DNA of 37,041 nt from an uncultured Verrucomicrobia subdivision 3 bacterium (GTDB lineage: Bacteria > Verrucomicrobiota > Verrucomicrobiia > Limisphaerales > UBA11358): positions 1-37,041 of the forward strand of contig CAINLR010000045.1 of the NCBI GenBank assembly GCA_903850425.1. The letters run 5' to 3'. Below are positions 24,024 to 31,144 of this stretch, piece after piece; position 1 is the stretch's first letter; every line of letters starts with the position of its first letter. The notes below the pieces were generated by a model. It was not told the DNA's origin. It saw nothing but the letters and a program-made list of their open reading frames with translations, and searched no databases. The position numbers were made by a program, and so were the translations under genes.

Positions 24024-25349
24024 ATGGCCGCTCCAATTCATGATCCTGAAAAAAGCGGTAGAGGGCGACCGCAGTTCAAGACGCTGCGCGCGGCACGAAG
24101 ACTCTGGAAATACGCGGAGCGTCTTGGAGTGCTCCAGCCCTCTGGAGCTTTTGCGCGGCGAATTTGGTGTGCCTGTCTGGCGCTACTTGCAACCGTGTCG
24201 CTGGCAAGTTCGGCAACGGAATCGTGGCAAAGCATCGTCACCAGCAACGTGATTGAATTGAAGATTCTTGAACCGGCGATTGCCCAAACCAACGCTGCGT
24301 TGCCCGTGGTTATTTACCTGCAACATCTCGCGGCACCGCGCCTCGGCATGGAGAGCGACGAGGCCATCATCAAGGATTTCCGCGCTGATAACTACTTGGT
24401 CGTCACACTCGATTACGCCAACCATCCGAAGGCCCGCGTGCCGTTCATCAATCGCGATCTCGGCAAGCTGCGCGATGATTTCCGCGCCAAGAAGCTTCTC
24501 CCGCAATACAAGCTTGATGACGCCCACATCTACATTGTGCCGGAAGGTTGCCGCCTGAAACGCGATGTGATTTTTGACCGCGACGCCAAGCGCCCGCTGG
24601 CGATGGATCTCATTTATCCGTCGCAACCGAAGCAACCCGTGGGCGCGATCATCGAATTCTCCTGCGACAACCAAAACCGTTTCGGCAACACCTCGCTTTC
24701 CATTTGCAGCGATACGATTCTCGATGCCGAGGCCACGGAAGGATTTGCCGTGGCGATGGCGGATCATCCCGTCGCGCCACCCTACAAAGGGCTGGACGCA
24801 ATGCCCGATTGCGCGCGGCGCATCAAAGCCGCCGTGCGCACTTTGCGCGCCGCAGGTGCAAAGCTTGGACTGAATGGCAAGATCGCGCCGGTCGGATTTT
24901 CGCGCGGCAGTGGCATGGCGTTGATGCTCGTTACGACCGAAGGCATGATGGAATTTGAGAACTACGGCGAAAATCGCGGCACCAGCAGCACGGTGCAGGG
25001 CGCGGTCGTCATGTCCGGGCGCTTCACCTATCTGGATTTGCTGCCGGACGACCACATGATCCCGCGCTACGAAAAAGTCTGGGGCGCGCGCACCAACCAG
25101 CTTGAAATCTGGCGGCAGCACGGCGCGCTGGATTATTTGACCAACGCCACCACCCAGTTGTTCCTGACGATCAACTGTTCCGAAGCGCCGGACGCGTTGC
25201 ATCAGATGACCGTGCTGCGCAAACGCCTCGCCGAGTTGGGCAGCGATGAAACCTTTTTCATGGACCGCGAGCCGCGTGGCCACAAGGTCATCCTGGACCC
25301 GGAAATTTTGGGCGCGATGAGTAGCTATTTAAAGCAGCGGCTGCGTTGA
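24024..25349 (+). CDS. Secreted alpha/beta-hydrolase-like esterase, N-terminus invaded by a repeat
   Basis: From ATG 24024 the product is 441 aa. Residues about 15-44 (PQFKTLRAARRLWKYAERLG...) are the translation of a dispersed palindromic repeat (24068-24156). After them comes a signal peptide (RRIWCACLALLATVSLASSA). The rest resembles alpha/beta-hydrolase esterases: VVIYLQHL, RDAKRPLAMDLIYPSQP, a nucleophile elbow GFSRGS (Ser293 from 24024), and a likely catalytic His in EPRGHKVIL near the C-terminus. GTG 24129 is an alternative start giving 406 aa with a clean export signal. It follows the GH95 stop by 9 bp and may be cotranscribed with it, consistent with deacylating the same glycan. Family assignment is moderate. 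Confidence 0.72.
   Translation: MAAPIHDPEKSGRGRPQFKTLRAARRLWKYAERLGVLQPSGAFARRIWCACLALLATVSLASSATESWQSIVTSNVIELKILEPAIAQTNAALPVVIYLQHLAAPRLGMESDEAIIKDFRADNYLVVTLDYANHPKARVPFINRDLGKLRDDFRAKKLLPQYKLDDAHIYIVPEGCRLKRDVIFDRDAKRPLAMDLIYPSQPKQPVGAIIEFSCDNQNRFGNTSLSICSDTILDAEATEGFAVAMADHPVAPPYKGLDAMPDCARRIKAAVRTLRAAGAKLGLNGKIAPVGFSRGSGMALMLVTTEGMMEFENYGENRGTSSTVQGAVVMSGRFTYLDLLPDDHMIPRYEKVWGARTNQLEIWRQHGALDYLTNATTQLFLTINCSEAPDALHQMTVLRKRLAELGSDETFFMDREPRGHKVILDPEILGAMSSYLKQRLR
24068..24156. repeat. Dispersed palindromic repeat, copy 1 (inside a CDS)
   Basis: CAAGACGCTGCGCG (24077-24090) pairs with CGCGGAGCGTCTTG (24113-24126) with one mismatch. The flanks ACCGCAGTT... and ...GGAGTGCTCCAGCCCTCTGG then CTTTTGCG match both halves of the copy at 27621-27723. 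It lies across the 5' end of the esterase gene, between its first ATG and its signal peptide. Confidence 0.75.
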
Positions 25350-25410
25350 GTGCTGGACGGTGGAAAAGCACGCCACTGGATTTTGCTGTCTCGTTGAAAT
25401 GGAGCGTTCG

Positions 25411-25560
25411 CCCTCACCCCGGCCCTCTCCCGCTGGGAGAGGGAGCAACGCTCCCAGTTTTCGTCCTAACCACGATGGCCAACCGCTCCCCGATTCACAC
25501 CATGAAGAAATCCACCAACGGCTGTTCCCTCTCCCAGCGGGAGAGGGTCAGGGTGAGGGG
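25411..25560. repeat. Inverted pair of CCCTCACCCC/GGGAGAGGG palindromes
   Basis: Two 33-nt units face each other (25411-25443 and 25527-25559), differing at two positions, and are separated by 83 bp. Each unit contains CCCTCTCCCGCTGGGAGAGGG, an 8-bp hairpin. The element lies between the convergent esterase (stop 25349) and ABC exporter (stop 25584) and would make strong hairpins on both transcripts, so a bidirectional terminator role is plausible. Similar CCCTCTCCC-GGGAGAGGG repeats are dispersed in many GC-rich genomes. Confidence 0.85.
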
Positions 25561-25583
25561 AAACGCACCACCACATCGGAGCG

Positions 25584-27410
25584 CTACAGTTTATCAAAAC
25601 CACTTTTTTCGCCACTGCCAAGCGATTGCAGATTTGCCAGCCGCGCAAAATGTCCGTTCCTGGCCATCAACTCCGCCTGCGTGCCGACTTCCACAATTTT
25701 TCCGCCCGCCAACACCACGATGCGATGGGCGTGGCGGATGGTGGAGAACCGGTGCGCCACGATCAGCGTGGTGCGGCCTTGCGTCAATCGCACCAAGGCT
25801 TCTTGCACGAGGCGCTCGGATTCGGTGTCGAGCGCGGACGTCGCTTCGTCGAGCAGGATGACGCGCGGGTTGCGCACCAAGGCGCGGGCGATGGCGAGGC
25901 GTTGACGCTGGCCGCCGGAAAGCCGCGTGCCGCTTTCGCCCAACGGCGTGTCAAGCTGCTGCGGCAGACTGCGAACAAAGTCCGCGAGATTTGCTTCCGC
26001 GAGCACTTGCCACAGCGTGGCATCGCTCACATTTTCCAAACCGTAGGTGATGTTCTCGCGCAGACTGCCGTTGAATAAAATTGTCGTCTGCGGCACCACG
26101 CCAATCTGCCGGCGGTAGGTTCGCAAATCCAAATCCCGCAAGTCGTGTCCGTCGAGCAGCACTCGACCGGTGCTCGGCGGACGAAAGCCGATGGCCAGAT
26201 TGACCAGCGTGGATTTGCCCGCGCCGGATTCGCCGACAAAGGCGACCGTTTGGCCCGGCGCGATGCGGAGCGAGACGTCGCGCAACGCCACTTCGCGGCC
26301 ACTGGGATATTGGAAGCTGACATTTTCGAACGTGATTTCGCCCTGCAACGGCACGGGCGCGGACGGCTTGCCGTCGTAATTCTCCACCTGCGTCGCTTCC
26401 AAAATTTCGCCGATGGAGCGGATGGCGTCGCGGCCTTGCGCCAGCGCCGGAAACACGCCGAGGGTTTGCTGCACAGCCCCGATGAGCATGCCGAAGTAAG
26501 TATTAAACATGACCGCTTCGCCCACCGTGATTTTGTGGTGCGTCACGAGCCACGCGGAAAAAACCAGACACGCGAGCTGAAATACGATGAACGTGAACCA
26601 CGAGCTCGATGCGAACAATTCCGTCAGTGTGTCCACTTGCAAGCCGCGTTCGCGCAGGCGCTGGAACACCGAACGCACGCTGCGCGTCTCTTGTTCTTCG
26701 AGGCCGTGCGCGCGGGTGACCGGCAGCATCAGCAGCATTTCCGTGACGCGCGCATTCATCTGCTCGGTCTCGACGCGCAAGGCTTGGTATTGTTCGCGAA
26801 AACGACGGTCGAATAGTTTCAGCAAGGCGATGCCGGCGGGCACGGTCAGCAAAAAGTAAAGTGCCAACAAAGGTTGCGTTACCAGCGCGATGACCGTGAC
26901 ATAAACGATCACGAGCAATCCGTTCATTCCGTTTAACATCAGGTAGCGGCAGAGCGAATCGATGGCATCCACGTCGCGAAGAATTTTAGTCTGCAACGCG
27001 CTGGACTGGTTGGCCTCGTGAAACGTGAGGGCGAGCTGCTGCAACCGTTCCACCAGCGCGCTGCGGAGGTTGAATTGCATCCGGCGCAGCAGGCCGCTCA
27101 TCATTCGGGCAAACACCGTGTGCAACAGCGGATTTTGCGCGAGCAACAGCAGGTAGCCGCCCGCGATCCACAGAATCCGGCGAAAGGAATCGTCGCGCAC
27201 CGGCGTGAGCGCGTCCACGATCAAGCCGACGGCGAGCGGCATCAGGGACGCCGGCGATTGCTTGATGACAAACAAGGCGACGGCGCCAAAGACCTTGCCG
27301 CGCTGGTCGGCGAACAAACGCCACAGCGTGCGACCCGGCTGCGCGGAATTAAACCGGCCATCGAGCAGGGCGTCCCATGGATTACGCTTTATCTTCAAGG
27401 GGAAAATCAT
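25584..27410 (-). CDS. MsbA-like ABC exporter (fused permease-ATPase)
   Basis: A 608-aa half-transporter that should dimerise in the inner membrane. The exporter transmembrane region (about 35-315) has hydrophobic segments near 42-65, 80-92, 160-200 and 270-315. The ATPase follows: Walker A GESGAGKST (393-401), Q-loop QTTILFNGSLRENITYG, signature LSGGQ (497-501), Walker B VILLDEA (517-523), D-loop SALD, H-loop VAHRFSTIRH. This is the lipid/drug/peptide exporter class; the substrate is not evident. ATG 27410 (MIFPLKIKRNPW) is preferred. The longer frame from 27500 begins in an inverted repeat and adds 30 residues of non-typical sequence. It is convergent with the esterase gene. Confidence 0.92.
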   Translation of the reverse strand: MIFPLKIKRNPWDALLDGRFNSAQPGRTLWRLFADQRGKVFGAVALFVIKQSPASLMPLAVGLIVDALTPVRDDSFRRILWIAGGYLLLLAQNPLLHTVFARMMSGLLRRMQFNLRSALVERLQQLALTFHEANQSSALQTKILRDVDAIDSLCRYLMLNGMNGLLVIVYVTVIALVTQPLLALYFLLTVPAGIALLKLFDRRFREQYQALRVETEQMNARVTEMLLMLPVTRAHGLEEQETRSVRSVFQRLRERGLQVDTLTELFASSSWFTFIVFQLACLVFSAWLVTHHKITVGEAVMFNTYFGMLIGAVQQTLGVFPALAQGRDAIRSIGEILEATQVENYDGKPSAPVPLQGEITFENVSFQYPSGREVALRDVSLRIAPGQTVAFVGESGAGKSTLVNLAIGFRPPSTGRVLLDGHDLRDLDLRTYRRQIGVVPQTTILFNGSLRENITYGLENVSDATLWQVLAEANLADFVRSLPQQLDTPLGESGTRLSGGQRQRLAIARALVRNPRVILLDEATSALDTESERLVQEALVRLTQGRTTLIVAHRFSTIRHAHRIVVLAGGKIVEVGTQAELMARNGHFARLANLQSLGSGEKSGFDKL

Positions 27411-27490
27411 GCCGCGAGCGATGCCGCGAATACAGCGCGAAGTGGCTTCGGCGTGAACCAGCCCAGCCCGCCGCGACTGGGGAGTGATTG

Positions 27491-27553
27491 AAATAACCAC
27501 GGCACAAGGAAACCAAGTCGGCCTGGCTGGCTTGCTTTGTTCCTTGGTTGTTT
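27491..27553. repeat. Weak heptamer-hairpin-like inverted repeat
   Basis: AATAACCACGGCACAAGG (from 27492) is imperfectly complementary to CTTTGTTCCTTGGTTGTT (to 27552) around a GGCCTGGCTGGC centre. It lies upstream of the ABC exporter and resembles elements A-F in position and AACAACC/GGTTGTT flavour, but the 7-bp period is only partly visible. Confidence 0.45.
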
Positions 27554-27620
27554 AAAAATTTTGGCGTTTTTGGACCGGGCAGGACGCGGGGGAAAACTAA
27601 AAATGGTATAGGTTCGGCGG

Positions 27621-27723
27621 AAAAGCGGCGGCGGGCCGCCGCACTCCAAGACGCTGGCGCGTTGACTGATGGCTCCCGAACCGCGCGCAGCGTCCGGGAG
27701 TGCGCCGTTGCTCTGGCGCTTTT
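27621..27723. repeat. Dispersed palindromic repeat, copy 2 (inverted pair)
   Basis: The left half 27621-27661 (AAAAGCGG...CCGCACTCCAAGACGCTGGCGCG) and right half 27682-27723 (CGCGCGCAGCGTCCGGGAGTGCGC...GGCGCTTTT) are imperfect inverted copies around 20 bp. Both halves match the repeat embedded in the esterase CDS. It fills most of the gap between the ABC exporter start and the lipoprotein stop (27411-27758), in which I see no gene. Confidence 0.75.
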
Positions 27724-27758
27724 GGGGGTGGCGGGCGGGAGCGCGGGACAAGGCGAAA

Positions 27759-28427
27759 CTACTTCACCTTTTTGACCACAGGCGGCGGGCTATGGCCTGA
27801 GTTGAGTTCAAGTTTTTCCAGCAACTGCAATTCCTGCCGGATGTTTGCCGAGTAATCCCGCAGGATCAGTAGATTGTGGTCCTGAATGGCGATCATGCTG
27901 TTGGGCAGCTTGGACAAAGGCGCCAGCAGCGGTATGGCATACACGGCCTGCAAATTTTTCAACTGCACGGTGCGCATCATGCAGGAACTGGATACCGGCA
28001 ACCGCTCCCACGGCAGCGCGATTTCCGGCGGACTTTCACTGACCGCCTGATTGGCCGGCACGGCTTTAACGGCGTTGTCACCGCACAGCACCATCGCAAT
28101 GCCGTTTTGCGCGAGCACGGTGTCGAACAACTGCAACGCCTGAACGCGGCTTAACGGGGACTGCGTGCGCAGCGTGATTTTCGCATCGGGCAATGACGCC
28201 CGAATCACCGTCCGCCCGGAAAGTTGCTGATATATTATCAAAACAGTGTCCAACGAAACACCCTGGAAATTCATCGTGCCACCGGCCATCAAGGTTTCCG
28301 GCGGATGATCCGACGGCAGATCAAAGCTGGAATAAGTCTGCTTGTAGGCCTGGGCCGGATGGGTGGCGCAACCACCGGCCAACCATAACGAGCTGGCTAC
28401 GACCACGAGAGCGATGGTTTTTTTCAT
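27759..28427 (-). CDS. Lipoprotein with secretin N-domains only
   Basis: A 222-aa lipoprotein. ATG 28427 starts a lipoprotein signal MKKTIALVVVASSLWLAGGC with Cys20 as lipidation site. Residues about 45-120 (MNFQGVSLDTVLIIYQQLSG, then VIRASLPDAKITL...LQLFDTVLAQNGIAMV) match the N0/TonB-short-N domain of GspD-type secretins. Residues about 150-210 (MMRTVQLKNLQAVYAIPLLA...SMIAIQDHNLLILRDY) match an N1/N2-type secretin domain. The pore-forming secretin domain is absent. Such truncated forms may be accessory subunits of the type II-like system that also uses the pseudopilin encoded at 30195. The frame upstream to 28628 is rejected because it lacks a signal peptide. Confidence 0.82.
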   Translation of the reverse strand: MKKTIALVVVASSLWLAGGCATHPAQAYKQTYSSFDLPSDHPPETLMAGGTMNFQGVSLDTVLIIYQQLSGRTVIRASLPDAKITLRTQSPLSRVQALQLFDTVLAQNGIAMVLCGDNAVKAVPANQAVSESPPEIALPWERLPVSSSCMMRTVQLKNLQAVYAIPLLAPLSKLPNSMIAIQDHNLLILRDYSANIRQELQLLEKLELNSGHSPPPVVKKVK

Positions 28428-28699
28428 GCCTGAAGATTGGGTGCTGGGTTTATCAAACCGGATTGCCGGGGCGTCATCAAGGATTATCAACGATTTCGTT
28501 CTCAGGATGCCGCTGTGGCGGCGGAAACGTTGCAGCGTGACACGGTGCGCACGCCGCCTGGATCGGTTCAACCCTTTTGCCTTCTTCCTTGGCGCCCTTG
28601 GCGTGAGGCGCATCCGGTTGAACGCCATGGACTCGGTGTCGCCGAACTGGCGCGGGCGGCGAACTTGCCATCCGGACGGTCGCTGCTAAAGTTTTGCGC
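28428..28699. other. Divergent promoter region
   Basis: 272 bp between the divergent lipoprotein and sulfatase genes. It contains a short direct repeat CTTGGCGCCCTTGGCG (about 28590-28605). I find no confident promoter hexamers, operator or RNA element. Confidence 0.4.
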
Positions 28700-30211
28700 A
28701 TGAAGCCCCCGCACGAACAGCTCTGGTCGCGCCGCGAGTTTTTGGGAACCGTGGCTGGTGCCGCCGCCATCACAACGCTGCCGGGCGCGCTGCACGCGGA
28801 TATTTCCAAGCCGACGCGCAGGCCAAACGTGCTGTTCATCATGTCCGATGACATGCGCGTGGAGCTGGGTTGTTACGGCAGTCACTTCGGCGCGCAGACA
28901 CCGCATCTGGACGCGCTCGCCCAAGCGGGCGTGCGTTTTGAGCGCAATTACTGCCAGTTCGCACTGTGCAATCCGTCGCGCGCTTCGATGCTCACCGGCC
29001 GCCGGCCCACGCGGACGAGCGTGCTGGGAAATCGCACCGACTTCCGCACCGCGCATCCCGACTGGACGACGTTGCCGCAGTTATTCCAGGAGAATGGCTA
29101 CGTCTGCGTCCGGGCCGGGAAGATTTACCATGGCGGTTTGGACGATGCGAAATCGTGGAGCGTAACGGCTGACAGCGGAGGGCCAACCGATGATGGGAGT
29201 GGGCCGGCGGTTGGGAAAACCAAAGCGGTTCCGCGCGAAACTATCGCCCGTAAACCGGGTGAGGGGCTGGCGCCACTGCCGGCCGACACAAGTCGCGCGG
29301 CGTATTCGGATCGCATAGTGGTGCTCGAAGGCGATGGCGAGGCGCATGGCGATTATCACACCGCCGACCGCACGATCGAGCATTTGCGCAAATACAAAGA
29401 CCAGCCGTTCTTCATCGCGTGCGGCTTTGTGAAGCCGCACAGTCCGCCGACCGCGCCGCAAAGGTTTTTTGATTTATACGACGTTGATAAAATCAAGCTG
29501 CCGCCAGATTTCGCTGCGTGGCCGACGGTGCCGCCGGGGTTTCCGAGCGCGGCCATCCGCAAGCGCAACGCGGATTTATTCATCGGTCGCGGCGCGAGCG
29601 AAGCCGAGGCGAAGGAAGTCATCCGCGCCTACCTTGCTTCGATTTCGTGGACGGATTGGAACCTCGGCCGCGTGGTCGCCGAACTCGACCGGCTCGGTTT
29701 GCGCGAGAACACCATCATCGTTTTTGTGGCCGATCACGGTTATCACCTGGGCGAAAAAGGCAAGTGGTCCAAGGCGGGTTCCCTGTTTGAAATGGGCACG
29801 CGTGTGCCGCTGATCATGGCCGCGCCGGGCATGAAAGGCAACGGCGCGAGCTGTCCGCGCATCGTCGAGTCGCTGGATATTTATCCGACGCTGATGGAAC
29901 TGTGCGGGCTGCCGCAACAAAATGAAATTGAAGGCACCAGCCTTGCCCCGCTGTTGAAGCAGCCGGCGGCGAAATGGGACAAACCCGGATTCACGGTCTG
30001 GAGCGAGGATGGAAAAACCCTGCACGGCGTCGCGGTGCGCACGGAAAAATGGCGCTATGCCGAGTTTGGACCCGATGGGATCAATGGGGCGATGTTGTTT
30101 GATCCGCGTGCCGATCCGCTCGAAATGCACAACCTGGCCAACGATCCGAAGCACGCGGCGGTGTGCGCGGAGCTATCGGCGCTGACCCGGCATTATGCGC
30201 ATCCTGCATAA
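28700..30211 (+). CDS. Tat-exported sulfatase, iduronate-2-sulfatase-like
   Basis: A 503-aa exported sulfatase. Tat motif SRREFLG lies at 10-16 with a hydrophobic stretch to about 34. Metal-site aspartates sit in FIMSDDM (Asp50, Asp51). The formylglycine motif is C90-N-P-S-R94 followed by ASMLTGRRP, i.e. the CxPSR type matured by the formylglycine-generating enzyme or the radical-SAM anSME. The C-terminal landmarks VADHGYHLGEKGKWSKAG and TRVPLIMAAPG match the iduronate-2-sulfatase-like subgroup common in Planctomycetota and Verrucomicrobiota. ATG 28700 is preferred over the in-frame TTG at 28694. No maturase is encoded in the window. The likely role is desulfating polysaccharides; substrate unknown. 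Confidence 0.93.
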   Translation: MKPPHEQLWSRREFLGTVAGAAAITTLPGALHADISKPTRRPNVLFIMSDDMRVELGCYGSHFGAQTPHLDALAQAGVRFERNYCQFALCNPSRASMLTGRRPTRTSVLGNRTDFRTAHPDWTTLPQLFQENGYVCVRAGKIYHGGLDDAKSWSVTADSGGPTDDGSGPAVGKTKAVPRETIARKPGEGLAPLPADTSRAAYSDRIVVLEGDGEAHGDYHTADRTIEHLRKYKDQPFFIACGFVKPHSPPTAPQRFFDLYDVDKIKLPPDFAAWPTVPPGFPSAAIRKRNADLFIGRGASEAEAKEVIRAYLASISWTDWNLGRVVAELDRLGLRENTIIVFVADHGYHLGEKGKWSKAGSLFEMGTRVPLIMAAPGMKGNGASCPRIVESLDIYPTLMELCGLPQQNEIEGTSLAPLLKQPAAKWDKPGFTVWSEDGKTLHGVAVRTEKWRYAEFGPDGINGAMLFDPRADPLEMHNLANDPKHAAVCAELSALTRHYAHPA

Positions 30212-31001
30212 ATTTCCATTCCCAAAACCGAACGTGTCTGTTAGGAAAGTTCGCGCGTTCACCTTGCTGGAGTTGTTGGTCGTCATCGCCATTATTGCCA
30301 TTCTCGCGGCGTTATTGTTGCCGGCGCTTTCCCGGGCCAAAGCGAAGGCCCATCAGATTAGCTGTGTCGCCAATTTGCACCAACAGGGCATTGGCCTGCA
30401 AATCTTCGTGGCCAACAACCATGCTTATCCATCGTTCGTTGCGCCTACCAACAGCGACAATCCCGACTGGTGGTTTAACCAGATATCCAGCGTAGGTTTC
30501 GGCATCGCCAAGTCCGCTACCAACCTTATGAATAAGGACGTGTGGCGCTGCCCATCCGCCCCGATCCATGCGGCGTCCAAATACGATGGAGTATTCTGTA
30601 GCTATGGTTATAATGTTTGGGGCGTTGATACCCAACGAAGGCCTTCAAGCGAATACAACCCTACTAATGCCCTTGGTCTCTACGGCCACCCGGTTTCAGG
30701 AGCCACATTTTCGCCGGGGTTCCCTGGTTTTGCGCCGGTCAATGAATCCGAAGTGGCCGTTCCCGCCGATATGATGGCGATTGGTGACAGCCTTTTTGGC
30801 GGAATCCGTTTCGATCATTGGGACATGTTGACACCAACACGAATCGGACGCTCCATGGCCCGGCATCAGGGCAGAATCAACGTGCTTTTTTGCGATGGCC
30901 ATGTCGAATCCCCAACGGTGAAATATGTTTTTCAAGATACCAGCGATGCGGCCTTAGTTCGCTGGAATCGCGACCACCAGCCGCATCGAGACAGCCTGTG
31001 A
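30195..31001 (+). CDS. Type II-like pseudopilin, DUF1559-like
   Basis: A 268-aa pseudopilin. A basic leader (about 21 residues) ends in RA before FTLLELLVVIAIIAI. Phe22 is the likely methylated first residue and Glu26 the conserved +5 glutamate, followed by the hydrophobic helix to about 43 (LLLPALSRAKAKA). The C-terminus has the ARHQGRINVLFCDGHVES signature seen in the large pseudopilin families of Planctomycetota and Verrucomicrobiota. It would be processed by a prepilin peptidase and incorporated into a pseudopilus or displayed at the membrane. The ATG overlaps the sulfatase 3' end by 17 bp; a GTG at 30234 would remove the overlap and shorten the leader to 8 residues. Confidence 0.9.
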   Translation: MRILHKFPFPKPNVSVRKVRAFTLLELLVVIAIIAILAALLLPALSRAKAKAHQISCVANLHQQGIGLQIFVANNHAYPSFVAPTNSDNPDWWFNQISSVGFGIAKSATNLMNKDVWRCPSAPIHAASKYDGVFCSYGYNVWGVDTQRRPSSEYNPTNALGLYGHPVSGATFSPGFPGFAPVNESEVAVPADMMAIGDSLFGGIRFDHWDMLTPTRIGRSMARHQGRINVLFCDGHVESPTVKYVFQDTSDAALVRWNRDHQPHRDSL

Positions 31002-31035
31002 CACCTCAAGGGATTGGAAAGGCCGGGGCGCGGCC

Positions 31036-31056
31036 TTGGATGTTGAATGTTGGATG
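31036..31056. repeat. Half heptamer element (one arm only)
   Basis: Three heptamers, TTGGATG, TTGAATG, TTGGATG, match the right arm of hairpin F, but no complementary left arm is present upstream. A small unrelated hairpin AAGGCCG-GGGCG-CGGCCTT (31018-31036) adjoins it. It lies between the pseudopilin stop and the beta-strand-repeat protein. Confidence 0.65.
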
Positions 31057-31144
31057 TTTCCTCCGATGCTGGGAGCGGAGCCTACCCGAAAGGGTAGTGG
31101 ACGGAGGCGAGCAAATCGGAGATTGTCTGTCCCGACCCGAGAAA

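Noticed and set aside
30818-31144. N-terminal extension of the beta-strand-repeat ORF
   Set aside because: It overlaps the pseudopilin gene and the half heptamer element, and a signal peptide begins only after 31145.
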